Source: M55B174 sp034716235 (lineage in GTDB: Bacteria; Patescibacteriota; Minisyncoccia; CAIUEV01; JAHKAQ01). Taken from it: a stretch of DNA of 14,235 bases. Where the stretch lies: the NCBI GenBank assembly GCA_034716235.1, contig JAYEHH010000018.1:1-14235 (forward strand), in the 5' to 3' direction. Below, one piece after another: positions 6,647 through 13,712 of the stretch (within the stretch, counting starts at the first letter, position 1; each line of letters opens with the position of its first letter). Under the pieces are notes generated by a model that did no database searches, was not told where the DNA came from, and was given only the letters and a program-made list of their open reading frames with translations. The translations under genes and the position numbers were made by a program.

Positions 6647-8461
6647 TTATTTTCTCCATTTGTAATGATAGCGATGATATTTAGTATGCAAATACTTTTT
6701 CGCCTTATAGCTCCCTGGAGCAATTAAAAACTCATCATAAATCTTTTTTACTAAAGTATTTTCATGAGACATTCGCAAAGACATGTTTTTATCTTGAGCA
6801 TAAATAGCTCGTTTTCTAGCTCTCCTAATTTTTGGACTGGTAGGTATCGGCTGACCTCCTCCACCGATGCAACCATCTGGGCAAGCCATAACTTCTAGAA
6901 AATCGAAATCATGCTCACCTTTCTTTAATTCTTCTAAAACTTTTCGAGCATTTTTCAACCCATAAACAATTTTAGTTCTCAGCTTAAAATTTCCAATTTT
7001 AAAATCAGCCAACCTGACACCAACAGACCCTCTAGCTTGTTTAAATTCAATTTCTTTAGCATTTTTTCCGGTCATTAAATAGTGAGCCGTTCTTATGGTC
7101 GCTTCAGTTACTCCGCCAGAAGCTCCAAAAATAGCTCCGGCGCTGGTACTTATTCCTAGAGCGGGATCAAATTCGGAATCATCCAGCTCGGCTAATTTCA
7201 AACCCTTACTCCTTAGTAATTGTCCAAATTCACGAGTGGTTAAAACACAATCCACGTCTCTTACCCCATCTTTCCTAAATTCAGCTCTACTGGCTTCATA
7301 TTTTTTAGCGGTGCAAGGCATAATGGCAACAGAAAAGATATCCTTTGGATTCAATGTATTTTGTTTAGCGTAATAACTCTTTATTAACGAAGCTACTATC
7401 ATATACGGTGAACGAACGGTCGATAGATGACTTAAAAATTCTGGATAATTTTGCTCTAAAAACAAAACCCACGCCGGGCAACAACTGGAGAATAAAGGCA
7501 ATACACCTCGTCCTTTTTTTATCCTTTCTGCTAATTCTAAACTTTCTTCCATCACGGTAAGATCCGCTCCAAAATTAGTATCAAATACTAAATCCGCTCC
7601 ACACTCTCTTAGAGCACTAACCATTTTGGGAGTAACAATTGCCCCTGGTGGCATACCGAACTCCTCCCCTAAAGATACCCTGATAGCTGGAGCTGTTTGA
7701 ACTATTACTGTTTTGTTAGGGTCATTAACGGCTTTTACGAACGCTCCTATCTCATTTTTTTCAGTGAGCGCTCCCGACGGACAAACCGTGGTGCACTGGC
7801 CACAATAGCTACATTCTAAAGGAACATTGTACTCGGTTCCTACAACCGCCTGGTTACCTTTTCCAACCGAAGAAATAGCTTCTATCCCTTGCATATTTTT
7901 ACAAACATCAACACAGCGTCCACAGTGAATACATTTCTCCGAATCTCGGACAATGGCAGGATTTTCAGTATCTATCATTCGGCGTGACATTTTCTCGTAC
8001 AGTAAATCAAGTTCTTCGTTGCTTTCTATTTCATTAAGCCGAGGAACAAACCGAAATTCATCAATGTCATATTTAATGGCTAAGTTCTGTAATTCACAAT
8101 CCATATTTTTTGAGCAATGAGCACACAAACCAGCATGATTCACAAAGAGAAGCTCCAGATTAGTTTTTCTTAATCTAATAATCTCGGCATCTTCAGTAAT
8201 CACTTCCAACCCTGCCGTTGCTTTTAGAATACAGGCTGGAATTAACTGATATTTTCGCTCACCCTTTTTTCTTGCCTTAACGAGACAGAGCCGACAAACC
8301 GCATTGCTGGAACGATCTTGTTCCGCCGGTTTTTCAAAATCTGAAAAATTAGGGTGGCTACAAAGAGAAGCAATCTCAATCCTATATTTATTACAAACCG
8401 CTAAAATCCGCTGTCCTTCTTTTACTTGATATTGTTTTTGATTTATTTTAATTTTAATCAT
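6647..8461 (-). CDS. hydA: [FeFe] hydrogenase catalytic subunit, NADH-linked type (HydA/HndD)
   Basis: Catalyses reversible proton reduction to H2 at the H-cluster. The 604-residue protein has the full multi-cluster layout. A plant-type [2Fe-2S] domain has Cys34, Cys56, Cys59 and Cys77. A His-liganded [4Fe-4S] site follows (His109, Cys113, Cys116, Cys122). A 2[4Fe-4S] ferredoxin domain has Cys177/180/183/187 and Cys217/220/223/227. The H domain has L1 SSCCPAW (326-331 and flank, with Cys327 as proton-relay cysteine and Cys328 as ligand), L2 MPCTAKKYE (381-389) and L3 EVMACPDGCIGGGGQP (523-538). A small-subunit-like domain occupies about 555-604. All H-cluster cysteines are present, so it should be active and not a sensory or Nar1-type homologue. 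Ser replaces the usual Thr at the start of L1. It follows the NuoF-like gene by 7 nt. Maturases HydE, HydF and HydG are not in this window. Confidence 0.96.
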   Translation of the reverse strand: MIKIKINQKQYQVKEGQRILAVCNKYRIEIASLCSHPNFSDFEKPAEQDRSSNAVCRLCLVKARKKGERKYQLIPACILKATAGLEVITEDAEIIRLRKTNLELLFVNHAGLCAHCSKNMDCELQNLAIKYDIDEFRFVPRLNEIESNEELDLLYEKMSRRMIDTENPAIVRDSEKCIHCGRCVDVCKNMQGIEAISSVGKGNQAVVGTEYNVPLECSYCGQCTTVCPSGALTEKNEIGAFVKAVNDPNKTVIVQTAPAIRVSLGEEFGMPPGAIVTPKMVSALRECGADLVFDTNFGADLTVMEESLELAERIKKGRGVLPLFSSCCPAWVLFLEQNYPEFLSHLSTVRSPYMIVASLIKSYYAKQNTLNPKDIFSVAIMPCTAKKYEASRAEFRKDGVRDVDCVLTTREFGQLLRSKGLKLAELDDSEFDPALGISTSAGAIFGASGGVTEATIRTAHYLMTGKNAKEIEFKQARGSVGVRLADFKIGNFKLRTKIVYGLKNARKVLEELKKGEHDFDFLEVMACPDGCIGGGGQPIPTSPKIRRARKRAIYAQDKNMSLRMSHENTLVKKIYDEFLIAPGSYKAKKYLHTKYHRYHYKWRK

Positions 8462-8468
8462 CTATTTT

Positions 8469-9752
8469 TTATTTTTTTCTTTTTCTTGCGTCAAAAAAAT
8501 CTGCTCCATAAAATTTAATCACCTTTTTCCATGGTTGAGCTGCAAAATTGCCAAAAGGGCATAGGGAAGTTTTTTCTAAAACTTCTACAATGTCTTGCAT
8601 ATTTTCATAATCCTTTTCCATTAATTTTTTTTCCTTTAAGCGTTCAGCAATTTTTAAAAGTTGATAGGTTCCTTCTCGACAAGGAGTACACTGCCCACAA
8701 GATTCTCTTGCATAAAATTGAGACCAGGAAAACATTAAGTCCTCTACAGCAACATTTTTATCTACCACTAAAATATTACCAAGCCCCACTGGAATTTTTT
8801 GTTTACCTTTTTCATAAGTTAGACAATAATCTAGTTGTTTACCAACTAAAAAATCTCCAGTTCCTCCTACTTGCACAAAAGCTAATTTTTTACCTTTTTC
8901 CATTCCTCCACAAATCCCATAAATTATGGCTCTCAGGGAAGTACCCAGCGGAAATTCAAAAACTCCTGGATTTTTTACTGCACCAGAAACAGAAAAAAGC
9001 TTAGTGCCAGTAGCATTTCCCTTACCTAATTGCCGATATTTTTTGGCTCCCATTTCTAATAAAGGCACCAAATTAGCTATAGTCTCTATATTATTAACCA
9101 CCGTTGGCGAATTATTATAGCCTGATTGAGGAGGAAACGGAGGTTTTATTTTCGGTTCTCCCCGATTACCTTCTAATGAATCAATGAGAGCAGTTTCTTC
9201 TCCATAAATATAGCCTCCGGCTCCTTGAATAATTTTAATTTTTATTCTTTCCTTAAAATCTGTAGTTTTTCCTCCTAAAAATTTATGTTCAAAGGCTGCT
9301 GTTACCGCTTGACGCATAATTTCAAGTTCTTCTTTGAAGGTGCCATTAATATAAACAAAAACTTTTTTGCACTCTAAAACATAAGCTAATATTATTATCC
9401 CTTCAATAATTAAATGCGGATTTTTTTTCATTAAAAAACTATCCTTGAAGGCCCCTGGCTGAGATTCATCTCCATTGACGATAAGATACAGAGGCTGGCG
9501 AGATTTTTGAGCTTTCTGGTAAGCTATTCTCCATTTTTCTCCCGTAGGAAAACCTGCTCCTCCTCTACCACAAAGACCCGATTCTTCCACCAGCTTCATT
9601 ATTTTTTTATGAGCTTGCAACCTCCCCTTTTTTGTTTTTATATTTTTTAGGTAAGCTAAAAGTTGCTGATATCCTCCCCTGCTGATATAGCTTTCAATGG
9701 AAAACGGATCGATTTTTCCGCAAAGTTTAGTAATAATTTTTGTTTCTTGCAT
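8469..9752 (-). CDS. NuoF-like NADH-oxidising flavoprotein subunit of the hydrogenase
   Basis: The 427-residue protein matches the NuoF/HydB/HndC core, which binds NADH and FMN and passes electrons to Fe-S clusters. GRGGAGFPTGEKW (62-74) and NGDESQPGAFKD (93-104) mark the FMN/NADH site. GAGGYIYGEETALIDSLEG (177-195) is the second glycine-rich block. The [4Fe-4S] ligands are Cys352, Cys355 and Cys358 in SCGQCTPC, plus Cys398 in SLCPFG. The length is that of respiratory NuoF. It lacks the extra N-terminal [2Fe-2S] thioredoxin-like domain and the C-terminal 2[4Fe-4S] domain found in HydB of bifurcating hydrogenases such as that of Thermotoga. It lies 23 nt after the NuoE-like gene and 7 nt before hydA, so it is very likely the diaphorase subunit of that hydrogenase and not of a respiratory complex; no other nuo genes are present here. 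Confidence 0.94.
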   Translation of the reverse strand: MQETKIITKLCGKIDPFSIESYISRGGYQQLLAYLKNIKTKKGRLQAHKKIMKLVEESGLCGRGGAGFPTGEKWRIAYQKAQKSRQPLYLIVNGDESQPGAFKDSFLMKKNPHLIIEGIIILAYVLECKKVFVYINGTFKEELEIMRQAVTAAFEHKFLGGKTTDFKERIKIKIIQGAGGYIYGEETALIDSLEGNRGEPKIKPPFPPQSGYNNSPTVVNNIETIANLVPLLEMGAKKYRQLGKGNATGTKLFSVSGAVKNPGVFEFPLGTSLRAIIYGICGGMEKGKKLAFVQVGGTGDFLVGKQLDYCLTYEKGKQKIPVGLGNILVVDKNVAVEDLMFSWSQFYARESCGQCTPCREGTYQLLKIAERLKEKKLMEKDYENMQDIVEVLEKTSLCPFGNFAAQPWKKVIKFYGADFFDARKRKK

Positions 9753-9775
9753 ATCAATTTTTGTTCTGAGGAAAA

Positions 9776-10216
9776 TTAAAGATAGTCTTTCAAAATATCA
9801 TCCACTTCTGCCGGTTTCACATTCTCGTGAACATTATTATTAATAATTACAATAGGTCCTGCCAAACAATGTCCCGTGCAACTAATAGTTTTAAGATTAA
9901 TTCTTTCATCCGCTTGACGATCAGCTTTGACTGAAAGATATTTTTCTATCTCTTTTAGAACCTCACCAGATCCTTTTATTACACAATGCGGTCCAGTGCA
10001 AACAGCTACTTCAAGTTGAGATGGCTTTTCAGATTTTAAAATTTCAGAAGCAGTAATAATCCCATAAATTTTAGCGGGCGCCATGTCAAAATATTCGGCT
10101 ATCCTATAAACATCGTCTTTGGAAATATATCCAAAATGAACATTTACCTTTTGTAAAAGGGGTAAGATATTTTCTTTTTCGGGTTCAAAAGATAACAATA
10201 TTTTTTGAATAGTCAT
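9776..10216 (-). CDS. NuoE-like [2Fe-2S] subunit of the hydrogenase (HydC/HndA)
   Basis: A 146-residue thioredoxin-fold [2Fe-2S] protein of the NuoE/HydC/HndA family, relaying electrons between the NuoF-like subunit and partners. The N-terminal helical part (1-65) carries the VNVHFGYISKDDVYRIAEYF block typical of the family. The cluster ligands are Cys73 and Cys78 (CTGPHC, x4 spacing) and Cys113 and Cys117 (CTGHC, x3 spacing), as in NuoE. It is the first gene of the nuoE-nuoF-hydA-gap operon. A strong promoter lies so close that transcription should begin at the ATG, with no room for a ribosome binding site. The stop lies 23 nt before the nuoF-like start. Complex I NuoE is the alternative, but the adjoining hydrogenase makes HydC the better reading. 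Confidence 0.94.
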   Translation of the reverse strand: MTIQKILLSFEPEKENILPLLQKVNVHFGYISKDDVYRIAEYFDMAPAKIYGIITASEILKSEKPSQLEVAVCTGPHCVIKGSGEVLKEIEKYLSVKADRQADERINLKTISCTGHCLAGPIVIINNNVHENVKPAEVDDILKDYL

Positions 10217-10222
10217 AAATTT

Positions 10223-10251
10223 ATTTTACCACATAAGACAACTGTTTTCAA
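10223..10251 (-). promoter_or_regulatory. Strong promoter of the hydrogenase operon, predicted leaderless
   Basis: On the minus strand, TTGAAA (10246-10251), a 17-nt spacer and TAAAAT (10223-10228), the latter preceded by an extended -10 TGG. Only six bases (AAATTT) separate the -10 box from the ATG of the nuoE-like gene at 10216, so the expected first transcribed base falls on the A of the start codon. No Shine-Dalgarno sequence is present, which agrees with a leaderless message. Confidence 0.7.
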
Positions 10252-10266
10252 ATCTTTAAAATTTCG

Positions 10267-10295
10267 TTACACTAAAGTTAGCATGGGTTTATAAA
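10267..10295 (+). promoter_or_regulatory. Possible promoter of the glycosyltransferase operon
   Basis: TTACAC (10267-10272), a 17-nt spacer, then TATAAA (10290-10295). The -10 is close to consensus and the spacing ideal, but the -35 is poor. If used, it gives a leader of about 240 nt that contains the entire hairpin element. It lies back to back with the nuoE promoter. Confidence 0.35.
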
Positions 10296-10318
10296 GTTTT
10301 CGTCTTTGCCTGCCTACC

Positions 10319-10482
10319 GTCAGGAAAGTGCAATCTGGCAAATGCCAGATGGGGTCCCGAGCAAATTTAGGAGAAACTACCTTGGCAAGGAGGGGGAAAG
10401 GAATCGCCAGCCAGAGGCTGGTCGCTCTTCGAGCGAGATTCCCGTTGGAGTTTATCCTGTCGGATGACGGGACGGGAATGAC
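10319..10482. repeat. Hairpin repeat element, copy 2 (164 bp, composite)
   Basis: Starts with GTCA and ends with TGAC like the copy at 5511-5611, and shares its core (10353-10391, one mismatch). After the core it has an 11-bp insertion (about 10392-10402), and GAATCGCC follows as in copy 1. The terminal hairpins differ. The left one is ATCTGGCA/TGCCAGAT (10333-10350). Then come CCAGCC/GGCTGG with an AGA loop (10407-10421) and TCGCTC/GAGCGA with a TTC loop (10422-10436). The right terminal stem ATTCCCGT/ACGGGAAT (10438-10479) has a 26-nt interior that itself contains ATCC/GGAT around TGTC (10454-10465). It is non-coding and lies in the probable leader of the next operon. Confidence 0.8.
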
Positions 10483-10499
10483 AAGAAGAACTGATAGTT

Positions 10500-10537
10500 G
10501 CTTTATGAACTTGCTAACTTGCTAAACTTTCCAACTC
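10500..10537. repeat. AACTTT/AACTTGCT tract before the glycosyltransferase gene
   Basis: Contains TATGAACTT (10504-10512), two tandem AACTTGCT units (10508-10523) and AACTTTCCAACTC (10525-10537), the last identical to 141-153. It ends 1 nt before the ATG at 10539, so the ribosome binding region of that gene consists of repeat sequence with no Shine-Dalgarno motif. Confidence 0.65.
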
Positions 10538-10538
10538 A

Positions 10539-12329
10539 ATGAAGCTATATTTAAATTTTATTTTCTTAGTTGATTTAATTTTCTTTCTAGCTTTTTTATT
10601 TGCTTGGAGTGGCTTTTTTTATCCCTTCCTTATCCTGACTTTAGCTCTGGGAATTATTTTAATTTTGACCAAAAAGAAAGTTTTTACCAAGCCAACTATC
10701 ACTAAAATTAAAAATGAAATCACCCATTGGCAATTTCTAGCCCTAATCGGGATTACTCTTGCTTGCCTTTTTATATTTATAGGATTCTCTCCTTCTTATT
10801 TAGGAGGACGTGATCCGGGAGCCATGGTAGAAGCTGCCGTGATGCTTGCTAAAAAGCATCAATTAGAATTTACGCCCCAAACCTTGTCTATTTTTGACAA
10901 TCAAGGATCGGACGACTTAGCCCTAAATTATCCCGGATTTATTATCACCGATAATCATACTTTAAAAACTCAATTTAACATCGGCTATGTATCTTATTTG
11001 GCTTTTTGGTATTCATTACTAGGAGAAACCGGTTTAAAAATTGCTAATCTTTTTGGAATTATTTTAGGTTTCTTGGCAGTTTTTCTCATCATAGAAAAAA
11101 TATCCAAAAATGCTATCCTCGGACTTAGTTCGCTTCCTCTTCTGTTTTTAAGCTTCCCCTTCTTTTGGTACTCACGCCAAAACCTTGCCGAATCAATGGC
11201 TTTTGGATTACTTTTTGCTGCCATTTATTGTCTTATAGACTTTTACCAAAACCCTAAAACTCAAAGAGTTAGTGGCTTCTTGGCTTTATTTTCCCTCTTC
11301 TGCTTTACCTTGATAAGGATTGAAGGGATTTTAATTTTTTTGATTGCTCTTTTTATCATCTATAAAATTGCTAAACAAAAGAAAGTTTCCTTTTTCAATC
11401 GTCAAGCAATCCTTTGGCTTTTATTCGGAGCAACAATCTTTCTGGCTTACTCTTTCACCATCACCCCGTTTTACAAAAAAATGTTAAAGGATATTATCGG
11501 TTATCATGGAGAACAGGAGGAAGCTTCTTTCCAAATCTCTAGTTGGCAGGAAAGTTTTTTAAGAACTCGTTATATTTTCGCAGTTTTATTTAAATATGGG
11601 CTTTCTTTGATTGTAACCCTTGGCTTAGTGAAAATAATAATTCTGGTAAGTAAATTTATTTTCCAGAAAACTCTTTTAATTTCTAAAGCTTCCATTCCCC
11701 TACTCATAAGTGGAGTTTTTCTGATCTATTTTATAAAGCCCACCATTTCTATGGATCACCCATGGATGTTGCGACGCTTCATGTTTGCAGTGATTCCTCT
11801 TCTAGTAATTTACGCTGTCTTATTCCTTTATGAAAAAATAAAAAATAAGCGCTTAGTTTTTACAATCTTGGCCTTAATGACAGCTTTCCAATCTTTAATC
11901 TTTTTGAATTATGGATTTATTAAGGAAAACCCTAGACTGATAAATACCGTTGAAATCTTAGCTGAGCAGTTTAATGAAAATGATTTAATTCTAGTTGACA
12001 AAAGTAGTTCACCCAATGACTGGAGCTTACTTTCCGAGCCTTTACGCTACCTCTTTGATAAAAATGCAGTTTATATTTATAACCCCCAAGATATCGATAA
12101 AATACCTAAACAAGCTTTTGATAAAACCTATCTACTTACTGCCAAAGGAAAACTTGGTTACTACCAGAACTTTATCAACCCAAATAGTAGCCACCCAAAC
12201 ATCACTTTTAATTTCAAGCAATTAGAGGCCAAGCCTTTCGACAAAAAAATAGACTACACTAAATCAATTACCTTGCCCCACTACCAAGAACAAGAGAAAA
12301 TGCTTTATCTTTATGAATTAGAATTATGA
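10539..12329 (+). CDS. GT-C fold membrane glycosyltransferase (GT39/ArnT-like)
   Basis: A 596-residue integral membrane protein with about 11 hydrophobic helices between residues 5 and 460. Its layout resembles GT-C glycosyltransferases (PMT/ArnT/RgtA-like), which move sugars from polyprenyl-phosphate donors to acceptors outside the membrane. After the helix at 65-83 comes YLGGRDPGAM (87-96), with Arg91-Asp92 in the first extracytoplasmic loop where GT-C enzymes carry their catalytic acidic residue. Further family-like points are WYSRQNLAES (210-219), LIRIEGIL (258-265) and DHPWMLRRF (406-414). The last 130 residues are mostly soluble and should form an outer domain. It heads a plus-strand operon; its TGA stop overlaps the ATG of the repeat protein. 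The donor and acceptor cannot be read from the sequence. No ribosome binding site is visible. Confidence 0.78.
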   Translation: MKLYLNFIFLVDLIFFLAFLFAWSGFFYPFLILTLALGIILILTKKKVFTKPTITKIKNEITHWQFLALIGITLACLFIFIGFSPSYLGGRDPGAMVEAAVMLAKKHQLEFTPQTLSIFDNQGSDDLALNYPGFIITDNHTLKTQFNIGYVSYLAFWYSLLGETGLKIANLFGIILGFLAVFLIIEKISKNAILGLSSLPLLFLSFPFFWYSRQNLAESMAFGLLFAAIYCLIDFYQNPKTQRVSGFLALFSLFCFTLIRIEGILIFLIALFIIYKIAKQKKVSFFNRQAILWLLFGATIFLAYSFTITPFYKKMLKDIIGYHGEQEEASFQISSWQESFLRTRYIFAVLFKYGLSLIVTLGLVKIIILVSKFIFQKTLLISKASIPLLISGVFLIYFIKPTISMDHPWMLRRFMFAVIPLLVIYAVLFLYEKIKNKRLVFTILALMTAFQSLIFLNYGFIKENPRLINTVEILAEQFNENDLILVDKSSSPNDWSLLSEPLRYLFDKNAVYIYNPQDIDKIPKQAFDKTYLLTAKGKLGYYQNFINPNSSHPNITFNFKQLEAKPFDKKIDYTKSITLPHYQEQEKMLYLYELEL

Positions 12330-13345
12330 GCGCTTCAATAAAAAATAGAAAATTAATTATTGGTTTTATTTATTTATTCCCAGCCTTGGTAGCTCTCTTC
12401 ATTATTTTAAATAAAACTTTTCCTTCACAAACTTATTCTTTTGAATTAAATAATTTAGATCAATCTAATATTATTTTAGCCAAAAACAATACTTTCGCTT
12501 TAACTCCTTCGCATGATTTTAAAAAAATAAAACTAACTCTTCAGCTTAAATCCAAAGATGAGACCAGCCAGCCCATTCTTCAACCTATCCAAGTAGCTGT
12601 GAAAAAGGGCTTTCCGGCCACCTTCTATCCTCTTAAGAAAAATGGAGTACCACCCATCTTCAAAATAAAAAAATACACCGACAGATTTTATTTAATAACT
12701 GAGTCTGAAAAAAAATTAATCCCCACCCAGAATATTTTGAAAAGCTATGGAGAAAATATTAAAATATCATCAATGTCTAAAAAAGAATTTGACAATTTAC
12801 CGTTAAGTCAAGAATTGGCTGGATTTCTAGATGGTACTTTAATTAAATACCGAGAAAGCATTTTTGTAATTTCTCGGGGAGAAAAAATCGCGATTTTTTC
12901 TCCCCATGTATTTGATACTCTAAAGTATAACTGGGATAAAGTTATTCCTATGGAACAAAATGAAGCTAGAATCCATTCCAACTCACCTATTCCTCTCAGA
13001 TTCAGTTCGGCTCATCCTGATGGAACAATTTTAGAAGATACTTCCTCGAGAGAATACTTTCTCATAGATAAGGGTGAACAAATTAAATTAGACCAAAAGA
13101 TCTATGAAAAATATTATTCTACCATTGAGCCCGTACAAATTTCTGTTGATTACGAAGAAAAAGTAGCCACCTTAGACGAAAATAATACTTGCATTTTACA
13201 GTTAAATGAGTCACTAAAAGTCAAGGAGGGAAATGCCTATTATTTTCAATTGCCAGCTGAAATCCAAATAACAGATTTAAGAGTAACTTTCTCTAGAAGT
13301 TTTTCTTGGGAAAATCTTAAAACTTTAGCTAGAAAATTTAGATAA
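12326..13345 (+). CDS. Membrane-anchored extracytoplasmic protein with three DGTLI-type repeats
   Basis: A 339-residue protein with an N-terminal membrane anchor (residues 9-29) and a large outer part rich in predicted beta structure. Three divergent repeats of about 62 residues start near 107, 169 and 232. The second is the clearest: DGTLIKYRESIFVISRGEKI (169-188), then SPHVFDTLKYNWDKVIPM. The third has DGTILED, REYFLIDKGEQIKL and KIYEKYY; the first, most eroded, has FKIKKYTDRFYLITESEKKLI. To my knowledge similar DGTL(I/V)K...VYLI..GKKRPI...VF...GY repeats recur in surface and S-layer-like proteins of CPR bacteria, but their function is unknown. The start overlaps the glycosyltransferase stop (ATGA), so the two are translationally coupled; the protein could be an acceptor or partner of that enzyme (inference). 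The C-terminal 70 residues look like a separate beta domain. Confidence 0.72.
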   Translation: MSASIKNRKLIIGFIYLFPALVALFIILNKTFPSQTYSFELNNLDQSNIILAKNNTFALTPSHDFKKIKLTLQLKSKDETSQPILQPIQVAVKKGFPATFYPLKKNGVPPIFKIKKYTDRFYLITESEKKLIPTQNILKSYGENIKISSMSKKEFDNLPLSQELAGFLDGTLIKYRESIFVISRGEKIAIFSPHVFDTLKYNWDKVIPMEQNEARIHSNSPIPLRFSSAHPDGTILEDTSSREYFLIDKGEQIKLDQKIYEKYYSTIEPVQISVDYEEKVATLDENNTCILQLNESLKVKEGNAYYFQLPAEIQITDLRVTFSRSFSWENLKTLARKFR

Positions 13346-13349
13346 AAAT

Positions 13350-13712
13350 ATGTCCAAGAAATTTATTGCTTTTGCTTTTCATCATTCAATTATTTCTCTA
13401 ACCATTTACTATTTACTACTTTTAGTAGCCGATATTTTATTTAAGGGAGCCGTGAGTCATTTCTTTAAAATAAGCTTATTGCTTGTTGGTGCTTTAATTT
13501 TAGCTTTTGTTTTAGCTTTTTTAGAAAAGAAAAACCTAAGAGATTCAGTAAGTAAACCGGTAATCTCTAAGAAATTAATCAGTGTTTTTTTAATTTTCGC
13601 CTCTCTTTTACTCTTCGGAGCTTTGGCTCCTCATGATTTATTAACCGCTGGAATTTTGGCTTTAACAATTCCCCTGCTCTTTTTCTTAAACCGTAAATAC
13701 CTACTAGGATGA
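13350..13712 (+). CDS. Small four-helix membrane protein, unknown
   Basis: I do not recognise this 120-residue protein. It has four hydrophobic segments at about 12-31, 41-60, 75-93 and 97-114, separated by short charged loops; EKKNLRDSVSKPVISKK (58-74) is the largest. No catalytic or binding motif stands out. It starts 4 bp after the repeat protein, and its TGA stop overlaps the rnhB start, so it is embedded in the operon and should be translated with its neighbours. It may be a membrane partner of the glycosyltransferase system, but nothing in the sequence shows this. No ribosome binding site is seen. Confidence 0.75.
   Translation: MSKKFIAFAFHHSIISLTIYYLLLLVADILFKGAVSHFFKISLLLVGALILAFVLAFLEKKNLRDSVSKPVISKKLISVFLIFASLLLFGALAPHDLLTAGILALTIPLLFFLNRKYLLG

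Larger units (their letters stand above)
10217..10538. other. Divergent intergenic region, 322 bp
   Basis: Separates the minus-strand hydrogenase operon from the plus-strand glycosyltransferase operon. From left to right it holds the nuoE promoter, a possible plus-strand promoter (10267-10295), a short hairpin CCTG/CAGG (10309-10324), the larger copy of the hairpin repeat element (10319-10482) and an AACTTT-type tract (10500-10537). A 65-codon open frame crosses the repeat element on the plus strand but has no coding character. I see no RNA gene of a known family. Confidence 0.75.

Noticed and set aside
6647..8461. Nar1/NARF-like or NuoG protein instead of a hydrogenase
   Set aside because: All three H-cluster motifs with their four ligand cysteines and the proton-relay cysteine are present; Nar1 and NuoG lack this set.
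8469..10216. Part of a respiratory complex I operon
   Set aside because: Only NuoE- and NuoF-like genes are present and they run straight into hydA. No membrane subunit gene is nearby.
10328..10525. 65-codon open frame on the plus strand
   Set aside because: It runs across the hairpin repeats and the AACTTT tract, so its peptide is just translated palindromes. It has no ribosome binding site.
12327..12329. TGA read as glycine (Gracilibacteria/SR1 code)
   Set aside because: TGA ends three genes in ATGA overlaps, each followed at once by a well-formed gene, and no conserved protein here has an in-frame TGA.
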